Counted from the stretch's first letter, positions 1-8,424 are shown. The stretch: 64,000 nt of DNA from Perlabentimonas gracilis (GCF_011174675.1 NZ_JAANIG010000019.1:17593-81592), one strand, 5' to 3'. Notes: generated by a model not told the origin, from the sequence alone. Made by a program: numbers and translations.

Positions 1-682
1 CGAGGGAGTGTTTGCCGTAAAGCACTTTCACCTTGTCCGATCCATTAAGGATTATGGCTCTCTGATCGTCACTCAAATCTTTCCAAGGGGTATCAACGCT
101 AAACCCATAGTGTTGGCAAACCTTGTTAAGTTCATCAATAGTTACCTGCGAGTAAATGGTATATCCATTGGGTAGGGTAATAACCAGTGCCCCTTGCCTA
201 AGCGACAAGTTGGGGTTGGCAATCAGTTTGCCGATATCAATAAACTCTTCAATACCCAAGCCCTTACAATGTGGGCACCACCCCTTATCGGAATTGAACG
301 AAAAGGCATTACGGTTTAGGGTCATCCCCTGATCGTTGAAGCGAGAGAACAGCTGGCGCAGCAAGGGCGATATCTCGCTAAATGTACCTGCGGTGGAGCG
401 CCTATTGGCCTGAACCTGCGTTTGACCAACGCTTACCACAGGAAGCATCCCCTCGATGCTAGCCACTTTAGCTGGACGGATTTTACCCAAACGTGAACGG
501 GTATACGACGAGAAGGTTTCGAAGTACATCCTTTGTCCCTCTCGGTTCAGAACATCGTACACCAAGCTACTTTTACCGCTTCCCGAAACGCCAGTAATAA
601 CCGTTAGCTTGTTGTGCGGGATGCAGACATCAACACCCTTTAGGTTGTTCTCCTCGGCACCCCGTATAATTATTTGCCCCAT
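1..682 (-). CDS. UvrA-like ABC ATPase, N-terminal part (runs off window)
   Basis: Read on the minus strand from ATG at 682, the first 227 codons are present and the rest lies beyond base 1. The start has the UvrA N-terminal pattern, with Walker A GVSGSGKSSL at about residues 33-42 and then the RRSTAGTFSEI segment. In UvrA1 a UvrB-binding domain and the first CxxC pair separate this segment from the CPxCxGLG half of the zinc module. Here the chain goes almost directly to WCPHCKGLG, so the UvrB-binding domain and one cysteine pair appear to be absent. That is the layout of UvrA2/DrrC-type paralogues linked to DNA-damage or drug tolerance, rather than the UvrA1 repair subunit. The family is clear; the subclass is inferred from one half of the protein. 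Confidence 0.85.
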   Translation of the reverse strand, partial: MGQIIIRGAEENNLKGVDVCIPHNKLTVITGVSGSGKSSLVYDVLNREGQRMYFETFSSYTRSRLGKIRPAKVASIEGMLPVVSVGQTQVQANRRSTAGTFSEISPLLRQLFSRFNDQGMTLNRNAFSFNSDKGWCPHCKGLGIEEFIDIGKLIANPNLSLRQGALVITLPNGYTIYSQVTIDELNKVCQHYGFSVDTPWKDLSDDQRAIILNGSDKVKVLYGKHSL

Positions 683-846
683 AAATATCGAATTGTATAG
701 CAAATATAGGGTTTTGTGGGGGGATTGATAAGTATTATCAGAATAGTAACCTAGATAATATAGCTTGGTTTGTTTGTAGAATGTTTGTATAAAACTAAAA
801 AACGCTTACCTAGTATTTGTAAATGCTTTATTTTATGCGGTCATCA

Positions 847-871
847 CGTCTCGTTAGAAAGTGACGAGACG
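847..871. repeat. 8-bp inverted repeat beside a tRNA-like scrap
   Basis: Arms CGTCTCGT (847-854) and ACGAGACG (864-871) are perfectly complementary around a 9-nt loop. The adjoining 872-889 stretch, read on the minus strand, contains CTCATAATC followed by GGGGGTC, which resembles the anticodon loop and variable region of the intact tRNA 70 bases away. It may be another decayed tRNA fragment, but the match is short and could be chance. Confidence 0.3.
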
Positions 872-897
872 ACCCCCAAGATTATGAGCCTACAAAT

Positions 898-936
898 AAA
901 AAAAGCAGAAAAAGCGCCGATTGGCGCTTTTTCTGC
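898..936 (-). terminator. Rho-independent terminator after the tRNA
   Basis: A perfect 14-bp stem (905-918 with 923-936, loop GATT) is followed on the minus strand by seven T residues (904-898). It starts six bases past the 3' end of the tRNA read in the same direction, so it should end that transcript. Confidence 0.85.
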
Positions 937-941
937 AAATG

Positions 942-1015
942 TGGGCCCAGCTGGGCTTGAACCAGCGACCCCCTGATTATGAGTCAGGTGCTCTAACCAG
1001 CTGAGCTATGGGCCC
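942..1015 (-). tRNA. tRNA with CAT anticodon (Met, or Ile2 after lysidine modification)
   Basis: The 74-nt minus-strand sequence folds into a full cloverleaf: 7-bp acceptor GGGCCCA/TGGGCCC, D stem GCTC/GAGC, anticodon stem CCTGA/TCAGG around loop CTCATAA, 5-nt variable region, and T stem GCTGG/CCAGC with loop TTCAAGC. The anticodon is CAT and the discriminator base is A. No CCA is encoded. The T-arm sequence resembles bacterial tRNA-Ile2 (CAT) as much as elongator Met, so the amino acid depends on whether TilS modifies it. A strong terminator follows. Confidence 0.93.
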
Positions 1016-1057
1016 TTATCGGGAAATTAATATTTCTTAGAACTACTTTATTTTTAA

Positions 1058-1136
1058 CCCCTGATTATGAGTCAGGTGCTCTAACCAGCTGAGCCTGCTT
1101 GTTGCGAGGCAACCGAGCAGACAGGCTATGGACCCC
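1058..1136 (-). pseudogene. Broken tRNA(CAT) copy with a 32-nt hairpin insertion
   Basis: Bases 1058-1093 repeat 36 nt of the intact tRNA (970-1005) exactly, 88 bases away. They cover the D loop, anticodon arm and the start of the variable region. The 5' end (minus-strand GGGGTCCATAG) is also recognisable, but bases 1094-1125 are inserted between it and the D arm. The insertion can fold on itself (GTTGC/GCAAC inside CTGCT/AGCAG). The T arm and 3' acceptor strand are missing, replaced by AT-rich sequence, so no functional tRNA can form. Confidence 0.75.
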
Positions 1137-1221
1137 GACAAAAACCTCAAAAGGTTTTTTTATTGGATTGCAAAAGTACATATTTGTATCCGAATTTTAC
1201 AACCCTAACATTACTTTTTTT

Positions 1222-1872
1222 ATGTCGAAACCCATTTTTATCCCTTTTGCCAACCAAAACATCAAGAACATTATCTTCGATTTGGGCGGCGTTATTCTAA
1301 ATATCGATTACCACCTAACCATCGATGCCTATAAAAATCTGGGGATTACAGATTTTGATTCGATGTTCACCCAAGCCCAACAGGTTGGGCTGTTCGATCA
1401 GCTGGACAAGGGATTGGTTACCCCAGCACAGTTTCGTGATGGAATCCGCCAAATAAGCAACCCAGCGCTTACCGATAAGCAAATTGACGATGCGTGGAAC
1501 GCCATGCTGCTCGATTTCCCTCCTCAGCGACTGGATGTGCTAGAAAAAGTAAAGCCACATTACAGTACTTTTCTGCTTAGCAATACCAATGCCATTCATA
1601 TTGAGGAGTACAACAAGGTTCTGCACAAAACTTTTGGAGTCGATAACCTATCAGTATACTTCGATAAGGAGTACTACTCGCATCTAATACATATGCGCAA
1701 ACCCGATGCCGAGGCCTTTGAAATCATCCTAAGGGAGAATAACCTTAACCCAAGCGAAACTCTTTTTATTGACGATACCCAACAGCACGTTGAGGGAGCG
1801 AGAAAATTAGGTATCTTAGCTCATCATTTAAACATCCCTGCTGGGGAGTGCATCGAAAAACTTTTCACATAA
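1222..1872 (+). CDS. HAD-superfamily phosphatase, YihX-like
   Basis: A 216-residue haloacid-dehalogenase-type hydrolase. Motif I is FDLGGVILNID near residue 21, where the second Asp of the usual DxD is replaced in the DxGGV form seen in the YihX sugar-phosphatase branch. Motif II is LLSNTN, motif III is the Lys of RKPDAEAF, and motif IV is FIDD. Such enzymes usually remove phosphate from small sugar phosphates; the substrate here cannot be told. The open frame extends upstream through the broken tRNA, but ATG at 1222 gives the family-sized protein. The next gene starts 14 bases after the stop, suggesting cotranscription. Confidence 0.85.
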   Translation: MSKPIFIPFANQNIKNIIFDLGGVILNIDYHLTIDAYKNLGITDFDSMFTQAQQVGLFDQLDKGLVTPAQFRDGIRQISNPALTDKQIDDAWNAMLLDFPPQRLDVLEKVKPHYSTFLLSNTNAIHIEEYNKVLHKTFGVDNLSVYFDKEYYSHLIHMRKPDAEAFEIILRENNLNPSETLFIDDTQQHVEGARKLGILAHHLNIPAGECIEKLFT

Positions 1873-1886
1873 TTACACCGATTGAT

Positions 1887-2729
1887 ATGAGCAACACCAT
1901 ACAAATCACTAAAGCCACTGGCGAGAAGGAGTCGTTTCAGAGTGAAAAACTTACCGAGTCGCTAAAGCGTGCTGGTGCCAACGAGAAGCTAATTGCCGAT
2001 ATAGTTGCCGAGGTGGAGAATTGGCTCACCGAGGGCGTTAGCACCAAGAAGATTTACGCCAAGGCATTCACCCTACTGCGCAAAAAGCGCCGTAGCTTTG
2101 CCGCGCGTTACAGTTTGAAAAATGCCTTAATGGATTTGGGGCCAACAGGGTACCCGTTTGAACACTTCGTTGGACAAATCTTTGCCATTCAGGGTTTCGA
2201 CACTAAGGTTGGACAGCTGGTGCAGGGTCAGTGCGTACAGCACGAGGTGGATGTGGTGGCGTCGCAAAATCATACTCAGTACCTTGTGGAGTGCAAGTTC
2301 TACAACACACAGGATAAGCACGCCAATGTGCAGGTTCCGCTATACATTCGCTCACGGGTAAACGACATTGAGGCCAAGCGCAAGCAGCTGCCCGAGTTCA
2401 ATGGCTACACATTTTATGGTTGGATTGTTACCAACACCCGATTCACCACCGACGCTATGGATTTTGGGAAATGCTCGGGGCTACATCTGGTAAGCTGGGA
2501 CTACCCCAAAGGACATAGCCTTAAGGATATGATTGATAAGTACCGCATGTTCCCCATTACCACCCTTACGGAGCTCAACAAGAGGGAGAAGCAGCAATTA
2601 ATGGATAAGGGCGTTGTGCTTTGCCGCCAGGTGGTTAGCAACCCTAAGGTTTTGGAGGATATTGGAATCAAGAAACCAAAAATTACCAAGGTCCTGGATG
2701 AGGCAAATGATTTGTGTACTGAAAAATGA
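1887..2729 (+). CDS. ATP-cone / restriction-endonuclease-like fusion protein
   Basis: This 280-residue protein has two parts. Residues 1 to about 90 look like an ATP-cone, the nucleotide-sensing module of ribonucleotide reductases and NrdR (basic residues, then helices containing KKIYAKAFTLLRK). The C-terminal part looks like an Mrr-type PD-(D/E)xK nuclease: FEHFVGQIFAIQGF, then HEVDVV and YLVECKFYN, giving the Asp and Glu-x-Lys of the metal site. No reductase gene lies nearby. The fusion suggests a nuclease gated by nucleotide level, which is inference. The longer frame would start at 1848 inside the previous gene; ATG at 1887 is preferred because it follows that gene's stop. Confidence 0.8.
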   Translation: MSNTIQITKATGEKESFQSEKLTESLKRAGANEKLIADIVAEVENWLTEGVSTKKIYAKAFTLLRKKRRSFAARYSLKNALMDLGPTGYPFEHFVGQIFAIQGFDTKVGQLVQGQCVQHEVDVVASQNHTQYLVECKFYNTQDKHANVQVPLYIRSRVNDIEAKRKQLPEFNGYTFYGWIVTNTRFTTDAMDFGKCSGLHLVSWDYPKGHSLKDMIDKYRMFPITTLTELNKREKQQLMDKGVVLCRQVVSNPKVLEDIGIKKPKITKVLDEANDLCTEK

Positions 2730-2749
2730 TGCTTTATTGATACAGATTT

Positions 2750-3730
2750 TTAGAACATCCCCCCTACAAACTCCTCAACCTTAATGTTTTTGAAGTAGCT
2801 GTTGAAATCGAACTGCGATAGGGTTTGCATAATGGCTGCGTGCTCGTGCTTAATGCCCACTAAAGATTTTTGCACCTCATCGATATCATGCTTGTGGAAA
2901 AAGTCGCCAAAAATGCGGATATCCTTAATAACACCTTTAGATACGTTGATATGAAACTCAACGTTTCCACCCTCGGTGCGGATTAGCTTTTCGAAATCGT
3001 ACTTTGGCGAGTCGCCAAAATTCCATTCCCACTGCGAGAACTTCTCATCGCGCAGCTTCTCAATACCTGCAATATCCTCGGGGCTGTACTCGTACTCCTT
3101 CGAGTCGGGGTACATTTGCATGATGTGCTTCATAATCCTGTCGCGAAACTCCAGCACATCCATCTTTTCAGTCAGGTGCTCGCTGATATTGGTAACCCGC
3201 GATCTCACCGATTTTACGGCTTTATCCTGAAACTTAAGCGGGTTTACCTTTAGCGCAGCCGACAGATCGGTCATTACGGCGGAGAAAAGCAGCGTTCCGT
3301 GGTGTAGCACCCTGTTCCTCCAGATGCTCTCGGCATTGCCCGAGAATTTTTTCCCATCTATGGTAAGGTCGTTACGCCCCTCAAACTTGGCATTTATGCC
3401 CATACTCAGCAAAACGTCGAGGATAGGCTGGGTAAACTTGCGAAAATCGCCTTGTGCGCCTTCGCCAGCGTTTTTCACAAAGGTGAAATTTAGGTTGCCT
3501 AAGTCGTGGAAAACGGCCCCACCTCCCGAGATTCGCCTAACAACCTTTATGTTGTTCTCTTTAACGTAATCGACATTGATCTCGGCAAGGGTATTCTGGT
3601 GCTTCCCAACAATTATCGATGGCTCATTACGCCAAAGCATGAAGCAATCGTCTTTTAAATACTTAAGCGCGTACTCGTCGGCTGCAATGTTGAAGTATGG
3701 ATCGGTGTGGGAATCTTTAATGCAAAGCAT
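2750..3730 (-). CDS. lplA: Lipoate--protein ligase
   Basis: A 326-residue enzyme that activates free lipoate with ATP and attaches it to lysines of E2 subunits and glycine-cleavage H protein. The biotin/lipoate-ligase core is visible in the first 190 residues: the RRISGGGAVFHDLGNLNFTF segment (about 65-84), and the N-terminal DPYFNIAADEYALK helix typical of LplA. The C-terminal 100 residues form the accessory domain found in full-length LplA, and the length fits the bacterial enzyme. It is convergent with the upstream nuclease fusion. A TAnnTTTG element lies on the minus strand at 3794-3801. Confidence 0.92.
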   Translation of the reverse strand: MLCIKDSHTDPYFNIAADEYALKYLKDDCFMLWRNEPSIIVGKHQNTLAEINVDYVKENNIKVVRRISGGGAVFHDLGNLNFTFVKNAGEGAQGDFRKFTQPILDVLLSMGINAKFEGRNDLTIDGKKFSGNAESIWRNRVLHHGTLLFSAVMTDLSAALKVNPLKFQDKAVKSVRSRVTNISEHLTEKMDVLEFRDRIMKHIMQMYPDSKEYEYSPEDIAGIEKLRDEKFSQWEWNFGDSPKYDFEKLIRTEGGNVEFHINVSKGVIKDIRIFGDFFHKHDIDEVQKSLVGIKHEHAAIMQTLSQFDFNSYFKNIKVEEFVGGMF

Positions 3731-3793
3731 AGCTATTGGGGTTTATTCTGATTTTTAACTCTAACTAAAACAAGCAATAGGTTTAAAGGTTGA

Positions 3794-3801
3794 CAAAAAT
3801 A
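3794..3801 (-). promoter_or_regulatory. -7 element for the lipoate ligase gene
   Basis: The minus strand reads TATTTTTG, a match to the Bacteroidota TAnnTTTG box, about 65 bases before the lplA start. A TTTG (plus-strand CAAA at 3826) lies 24 bases further upstream as a loose -33 element. Confidence 0.35.
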
Positions 3802-3873
3802 CAAATGTTTACCAACATTGACTGGCAAAAGGCTTTCGATAAGCTATTCGGGTGCGCTTTCGGCTATAAATGC

Positions 3874-3881
3874 TAATTTTG
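3874..3881 (+). promoter_or_regulatory. -7 element for the hydroxyacid dehydrogenase gene
   Basis: TAATTTTG matches TAnnTTTG and ends 27 bases before ATG 3909. This supports the internal ATG, because the longer frame from 3870 would begin before the element. Confidence 0.4.
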
Positions 3882-3908
3882 TGGATCCGAAAAAAAAATC
3901 AACATACA

Positions 3909-4856
3909 ATGATAAAAATAGTTTTTGCAGAGCCCATAGGCCTTGCCGAAGATGACAAGGCGGCCTTTACCTCCCAAATGGAGCAGCAGGGAAACTCCGT
4001 AACATTCTACAACGATGTTCCACGGGATAACGATGAGCTAATCCAACGAATAGCCGATGCTCAAGTGCTTGTGGTTAGCAACCTGCCTGTTCCCGAAACA
4101 GCCATAAATGCTGCCCAAAACCTAAAGTACATATCGGTGGCATTTACTGGTATTGATCATATTGCGCAGGATGCCTGCAAAAAGCGCGGAATAACCATAT
4201 CGAATGCTGCTGGATATAGCACGCAAGCCGTTGCCGAGCTAACCATTGGTATGACAATCGATCTATACAGAAAGATTACCCCCGCCGATGCGGTTACACG
4301 TAGCTTGGGTGGCCGCAATGGATTTCTTGGGCGGGAACTAGCTGGCAAAACCTTTGGTATTCTGGGTGCTGGAGCCATAGGGCAACGAGTTGCCCAGCTG
4401 GCAAACGCCTTTGGATGCAACGTGGTGGCTTGGTCGAGAACTCGAAAAAACATCGCTAACGCAAAGTTTTTAGAGTTTGATGAGGTAATTCGTACCGCCG
4501 ACATTCTATCGCTACATCTTCCGCTAACCCCGCAGACCGAGAATTTAGTTGGTATGCGTGAATTTGAGATGATGAAACCCGATGCCATCATAATCAACAC
4601 GGCAAGAGCAAAGGTGGTAAACACCGAGGCGCTTGTTGATGCACTGTACCAGAAATTAATTGCAGGTGCTGCCATAGATATTTACGAATACGAACCGCCG
4701 CTAAAGCCTGAGCATCCCTTGCTAACTGCAACCAATACGCTTCTACTGCCACATATTGGGTTTGCAACCCATGAGGCCATAGCGCTGCGCTCGCAAATTG
4801 TGATGGATAACGTTAGGCTATGGCTAGAGGGAAACCCACAGAATGTGATAGCCTAA
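3909..4856 (+). CDS. D-2-hydroxyacid dehydrogenase (NAD-dependent)
   Basis: A 315-residue oxidoreductase of the D-isomer-specific 2-hydroxyacid dehydrogenase family. The NAD-binding Rossmann motif GAGAIG is near residue 153. The catalytic arginine lies in NTARAKVVN, the glutamate in DIYEYEPP, and the histidine in LLLPHIGF near the C-terminus. It would interconvert a 2-oxoacid and a D-2-hydroxyacid, as in glycerate, lactate or hydroxypyruvate metabolism; the exact substrate cannot be read. It lacks the C-terminal ACT domain of long phosphoglycerate dehydrogenases. The start at 3909 is chosen because a -7 promoter element precedes it. Confidence 0.88.
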   Translation: MIKIVFAEPIGLAEDDKAAFTSQMEQQGNSVTFYNDVPRDNDELIQRIADAQVLVVSNLPVPETAINAAQNLKYISVAFTGIDHIAQDACKKRGITISNAAGYSTQAVAELTIGMTIDLYRKITPADAVTRSLGGRNGFLGRELAGKTFGILGAGAIGQRVAQLANAFGCNVVAWSRTRKNIANAKFLEFDEVIRTADILSLHLPLTPQTENLVGMREFEMMKPDAIIINTARAKVVNTEALVDALYQKLIAGAAIDIYEYEPPLKPEHPLLTATNTLLLPHIGFATHEAIALRSQIVMDNVRLWLEGNPQNVIA

Positions 4857-4875
4857 GGCCAGGTAAACCACCCCT

Positions 4876-5322
4876 TTATTCCTTATTCTGCCTTATGCCA
4901 ATGTAAAGCATCCTAAGCATAACAAGCATAAGGGCTGGAAAGATAACCGTTTGCAGCAGACGAAAGAAGAGGTAGTCGATTACGTCGATATGAATAAGTA
5001 AGGCCAGCACAACAATAATAAGCATATCAAAAAGCATAACCACCATATTGGATGAGCGGGTGCGAAAGATTTGCGGCAATGGGCTGTCCTCCAAATTACC
5101 CAGCATTGGCATCAGTGAGTATAGGCAAAAGGTGAAAAGGAGTGGCGACACCACCCCGAATACCACCAGCATATACATCGATGGCCATACACTAAAGCTA
5201 AAAAGAGTTCCGCCCGTAAGGGTTAGCATTATGTTAAACCCGAACCGCCCAGGGGTTCCAACCAGGTTGTCGACCCAGTGTATGGCAATATTCGATTCCT
5301 TATTCGGCTCTCTATTTGGCAT
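4876..5322 (-). CDS. Small integral membrane protein of unknown function
   Basis: This 148-residue protein matches no family I recognise. After a polar N-terminus of about 25 residues come roughly four hydrophobic stretches (around residues 28-48, 52-72, 92-112 and 117-138), so it should sit in the inner membrane. There are no obvious catalytic or metal-binding motifs. It lies between a dehydrogenase and an ion antiporter. The gap of 55 bases to the antiporter gene, which reads the same way upstream, would allow cotranscription. Residue composition and codon use look typical of the neighbourhood, which supports a real gene. Confidence 0.7.
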   Translation of the reverse strand: MPNREPNKESNIAIHWVDNLVGTPGRFGFNIMLTLTGGTLFSFSVWPSMYMLVVFGVVSPLLFTFCLYSLMPMLGNLEDSPLPQIFRTRSSNMVVMLFDMLIIVVLALLIHIDVIDYLFFRLLQTVIFPALMLVMLRMLYIGIRQNKE

Positions 5323-5377
5323 CTAACAAATTATCAAAATACATCTTGCTTTAGCTGATATCTTACACAAGTCAACC

Positions 5378-6337
5378 CTAAACGCTTATCATCAGGTAAA
5401 CAAGGTACGCTAAGTAGATTATGACGAATATGCTGCCCTCTATCCTCGAAATTTTTTGCCCTTTGCCAAAAAGCGCAAAGGCAAACAGCAGAATGCTAGC
5501 CAAACCAGCCACCATAATATCGATGTTTGCAGCTGGATAGAAAGGTAGCGGACGTATTACGCTCGATATACCCAGTACCATAAAGATGTTGAAAATATTT
5601 GACCCCAACACGTTACCTATGGCAATATCGGCATTGCCCTTGTAGGCCGCCACCACCGAGGTTACCAGCTCGGGCAACGAGGTGCCCACAGCCACCACGG
5701 TAAGTCCTATTATGGCATCGGAAACGCCCAGCGAACGGGCAATTTCAGTGGCAGAATCAACTATGAGCTTTCCACCAAAGTAGAGGCCCAAGATTCCCCC
5801 TGCTATCATCAGCAATGAAATGTAGTTCTTACGCTCCTTCACCTGTGTGACGGGGGCGTACTTATCGGACTTTGCAGAATAGTACGTGTAGTAAAGGAAA
5901 AGGCCAAGGAAGGTAACCAGTATTAATCCATCTACACGCGACAGGATTGAGGCCTCGGCTCCATCAATCAGCATATCGTTGGCCAAAAAGAAAAGTACTA
6001 CAGCCGCCAGCAGGCTATAAGGTATCTCAATTCTTATGGTTGAACTCAACACCCTTATGGGCCTAATTATGGCCGTAATACCCACCACAACAAATATATT
6101 GATGGTGTTACTACCTATCACATTGCCTATGGCCAAACCGCTATTCCCACTGAACGATGCGATAATATTCACCACCATCTCGGGCATAGATGTACCAAAG
6201 GCCACCACGGTAAGGCCAATGATGAACGCCGAAACTCCAAGCTTAGCCGCCACCGACGATGCCCCCTCAACCAGCTTATCGGCACCATAAATAAGTAGAA
6301 CCAGCCCTAATATCAGCAGAAAAATTTCAAGTACCAT
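5378..6337 (-). CDS. Calcium/sodium antiporter, CaCA family (YrbG-like)
   Basis: A 319-residue inner-membrane cation exchanger. Two homologous halves each carry the alpha-repeat signature: GTSMPEMVVN near residue 49 in the first and GTSLPELVTS near residue 213 in the second. The acidic residues in these repeats bind the exchanged cation. About ten membrane segments are visible with a short polar loop around residues 150-170. The family swaps Na+ (or H+) for Ca2+. Length and arrangement match the bacterial YrbG branch. It may be cotranscribed with the small membrane protein downstream. Confidence 0.92.
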   Translation of the reverse strand: MVLEIFLLILGLVLLIYGADKLVEGASSVAAKLGVSAFIIGLTVVAFGTSMPEMVVNIIASFSGNSGLAIGNVIGSNTINIFVVVGITAIIRPIRVLSSTIRIEIPYSLLAAVVLFFLANDMLIDGAEASILSRVDGLILVTFLGLFLYYTYYSAKSDKYAPVTQVKERKNYISLLMIAGGILGLYFGGKLIVDSATEIARSLGVSDAIIGLTVVAVGTSLPELVTSVVAAYKGNADIAIGNVLGSNIFNIFMVLGISSVIRPLPFYPAANIDIMVAGLASILLFAFALFGKGQKISRIEGSIFVIIYLAYLVYLMISV

Positions 6338-6538
6338 ACTCTATGTTTTGATTGCTCCCCTCAACATTTATAAACCATCGAAATGTATTACCACAGCATA
6401 CTAACAGGCAGAAATGAATATGCAAAGATTGCAAAATATTTCCTGCTTCCAAAGGGTGCTCGTCGGCTCAATGGCATCGTATTAACATTATTTACGGTTA
6501 ATAACACTCACAGCCATAAAGGTCTGCCCAAAGATTTG

Positions 6539-6546
6539 TAAATTTG
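6539..6546 (+). promoter_or_regulatory. -7 element for the Ig-like lipoprotein gene
   Basis: TAAATTTG matches TAnnTTTG. It overlaps the first possible TTG codon of the open frame (6544), so that codon cannot be in the transcript; the next TTG at 6571 fits. Confidence 0.45.
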
Positions 6547-6570
6547 CTTCGGAAATTTAAACCATCAACA

Positions 6571-8424
6571 TTGAAGCGACTAGTTTACCTCATTCCTTTG
6601 GCTTTCATCCTTAGCCTTCTGTTCCCCCAGTGTGCAATACAGGTGGCCCCAACGGGTGGCCCCAAAGATACCATCCCACCCGTACTGCTGCGAAGCGTAC
6701 CACCAATGTACGCCACCAATGTTACGCGCGATAAGATAATCCTAACCTTTGATGAGTACATTAAGCTTGAAAAGATTAGCGAAAAGCTGGTGCTGTCGCC
6801 ACCTCAGGAGCAGCTGCCTTCGTTCAGAATTAGGGGAAAAGGCATTGAGATAACCTTTGAGGAGGCGCTGGACGACAGCACAACCTACACCCTATACTTT
6901 GCCGATGCCATTGTGGATAACAACGAGGGCAATAAGCTCGAGAACTTTGAGTTTGCCTTCTCCACTGGCCCCATAATCGACTCGCTGCGTTTTGCTGGAA
7001 AAGTTCTGGATGCCTACACGCTTAAACCTCGCGAGGGAGTGTTCGTAATGCTTTACACCAGCCTTGAGGACTCAATCCCAATTAAAGAGCGCCCACGCTA
7101 CGTAACCAAAACCAATAAAGAGGGGCAATTCTTCCTCAGCAACCTAAAGTGTGGGAACTACAAGATATTTGCGCTAGCCGATGGCAACTCGAACTACAAG
7201 TTCGATCAAGTGTCGGAGGAGATCGCTTTTCTCGATTACCCCATCGACACCTCGATGCTAAGAAGGCCATCGGAGATGATGCTAAACACCGAAAGTTCCG
7301 TTACTCTGCACCTTTTTGAAGAGGAAAATAGGGTGCTAAGCCTTACCGATTATAGCCGACCCCAGAGACGCAGACTCAAAATGGGTTTCTCACGACCTAT
7401 TGTTGGAGACATTGAGATGAGTCCAGCTAATGTTGAGGTTGACACATTGGAGCCTTGGTTTGTAAAGGGTAGTAGCGTGGCTGGCGATTCCATTGACTTT
7501 TGGATAACGAACAACGAGCTAAGCATTGTTGATACTTTGGTGGTACTTGCCTCGTATCAAAAAACCGACTCGCTTATGAATTTGGTTCAAACCCATGATA
7601 CGCTTAGGATGTTCTACCAGGATCGCCCTCAAGCCGCTCGCCGACCCAGACGAGGGGAAGAAGAAACAAAGGAGGAGCAGAAACCCGTGGTAAAAAAGTT
7701 ATCCGTTAGCACATCTGTAGGTAGAGGCGCAAGCCTTACCCCCACCGAAAAAATTCGATTAACGTTTGGTATGCCCCTACAAAAGGTTGATACCACTCAA
7801 ATCTCGCTATTCAACCAAAGCGATAGCATAATGATTCCTATGCTTGGGTTTAAAGCCGACACCCTTGACCCTCGGCTTTATTACATCAATCATCAATGGG
7901 AAAATAATAAAAGCTATGAATTAAGCTTACTACCTAATGCATTTACAAACCTCGATGGTGCTACAAACGACACCCTAACCTACAACTTTAAAGGGGCAAA
8001 CCCCGAGCAATTTGGAGTAATTAAGGCAAGCCTAACTGGGGTTTCTCCCAATGTTATTGTTGAACTCTTGACGGATAAGGAGAGTGTAGTAACGCAAAAA
8101 ATAGTGGATACCGATGGCGAGGTAGTTTTTAGCTATGTGAAACCTGGGAAATACTTTATCCGATTTATTCTTGATGCCAACAAGAATGGAAAATGGGATA
8201 CAGGTTGGTACTTGAAAAACCGCCAGCCCGAAACAGTATTCATATACGAAGACCAAAGTGCAAATAATGAGATACAGGTAAGAGCCAACTGGGAGTACGA
8301 GCTAAACTTTAACCTAAAAAAAGATAACGATGTCAGTAGTGATGAATTTCGCGATGTTCCCAACCAGGAAGAACACGAGCATCAGCCCCTACGTATCCCG
8401 AATAGTGAAGAGCGTTCGCTCTAA
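6571..8424 (+). CDS. Ig-like domain outer-membrane or periplasmic lipoprotein
   Basis: A 617-residue secreted lipoprotein starting, in this reading, at TTG 6571. The signal peptide is KRLVYLIPLAFILSLLF and the lipobox cysteine lies in FPQCAI. A bacterial Ig-like (SbsA-type) domain follows at about residues 30-130 (GGPKDTIPPVLL). Further beta-rich regions include carboxypeptidase-regulatory-like stretches (EGQFFLSNLKCGNYKIFAL and GEVVFSYVKPGKYFIRFI). Function is unknown; a cell-envelope role is likely. The last 33 residues are charged, unlike the preceding fold, and are read in the same DNA as the start of the next gene. They may come from a one-base indel in the A7 tract at 8316-8322. Confidence 0.8.
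   Translation: MKRLVYLIPLAFILSLLFPQCAIQVAPTGGPKDTIPPVLLRSVPPMYATNVTRDKIILTFDEYIKLEKISEKLVLSPPQEQLPSFRIRGKGIEITFEEALDDSTTYTLYFADAIVDNNEGNKLENFEFAFSTGPIIDSLRFAGKVLDAYTLKPREGVFVMLYTSLEDSIPIKERPRYVTKTNKEGQFFLSNLKCGNYKIFALADGNSNYKFDQVSEEIAFLDYPIDTSMLRRPSEMMLNTESSVTLHLFEEENRVLSLTDYSRPQRRRLKMGFSRPIVGDIEMSPANVEVDTLEPWFVKGSSVAGDSIDFWITNNELSIVDTLVVLASYQKTDSLMNLVQTHDTLRMFYQDRPQAARRPRRGEEETKEEQKPVVKKLSVSTSVGRGASLTPTEKIRLTFGMPLQKVDTTQISLFNQSDSIMIPMLGFKADTLDPRLYYINHQWENNKSYELSLLPNAFTNLDGATNDTLTYNFKGANPEQFGVIKASLTGVSPNVIVELLTDKESVVTQKIVDTDGEVVFSYVKPGKYFIRFILDANKNGKWDTGWYLKNRQPETVFIYEDQSANNEIQVRANWEYELNFNLKKDNDVSSDEFRDVPNQEEHEHQPLRIPNSEERSL

Noticed and set aside
770..976. 68-codon open frame over the terminator and tRNA end
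   Set aside because: It reads through a terminator and the 3' part of a well-folded tRNA; the protein has no family features.
4157..4675. 172-codon open frame on the minus strand
   Set aside because: It lies antisense to the hydroxyacid dehydrogenase, whose motifs are clear; the translated product is low-complexity and matches no family.
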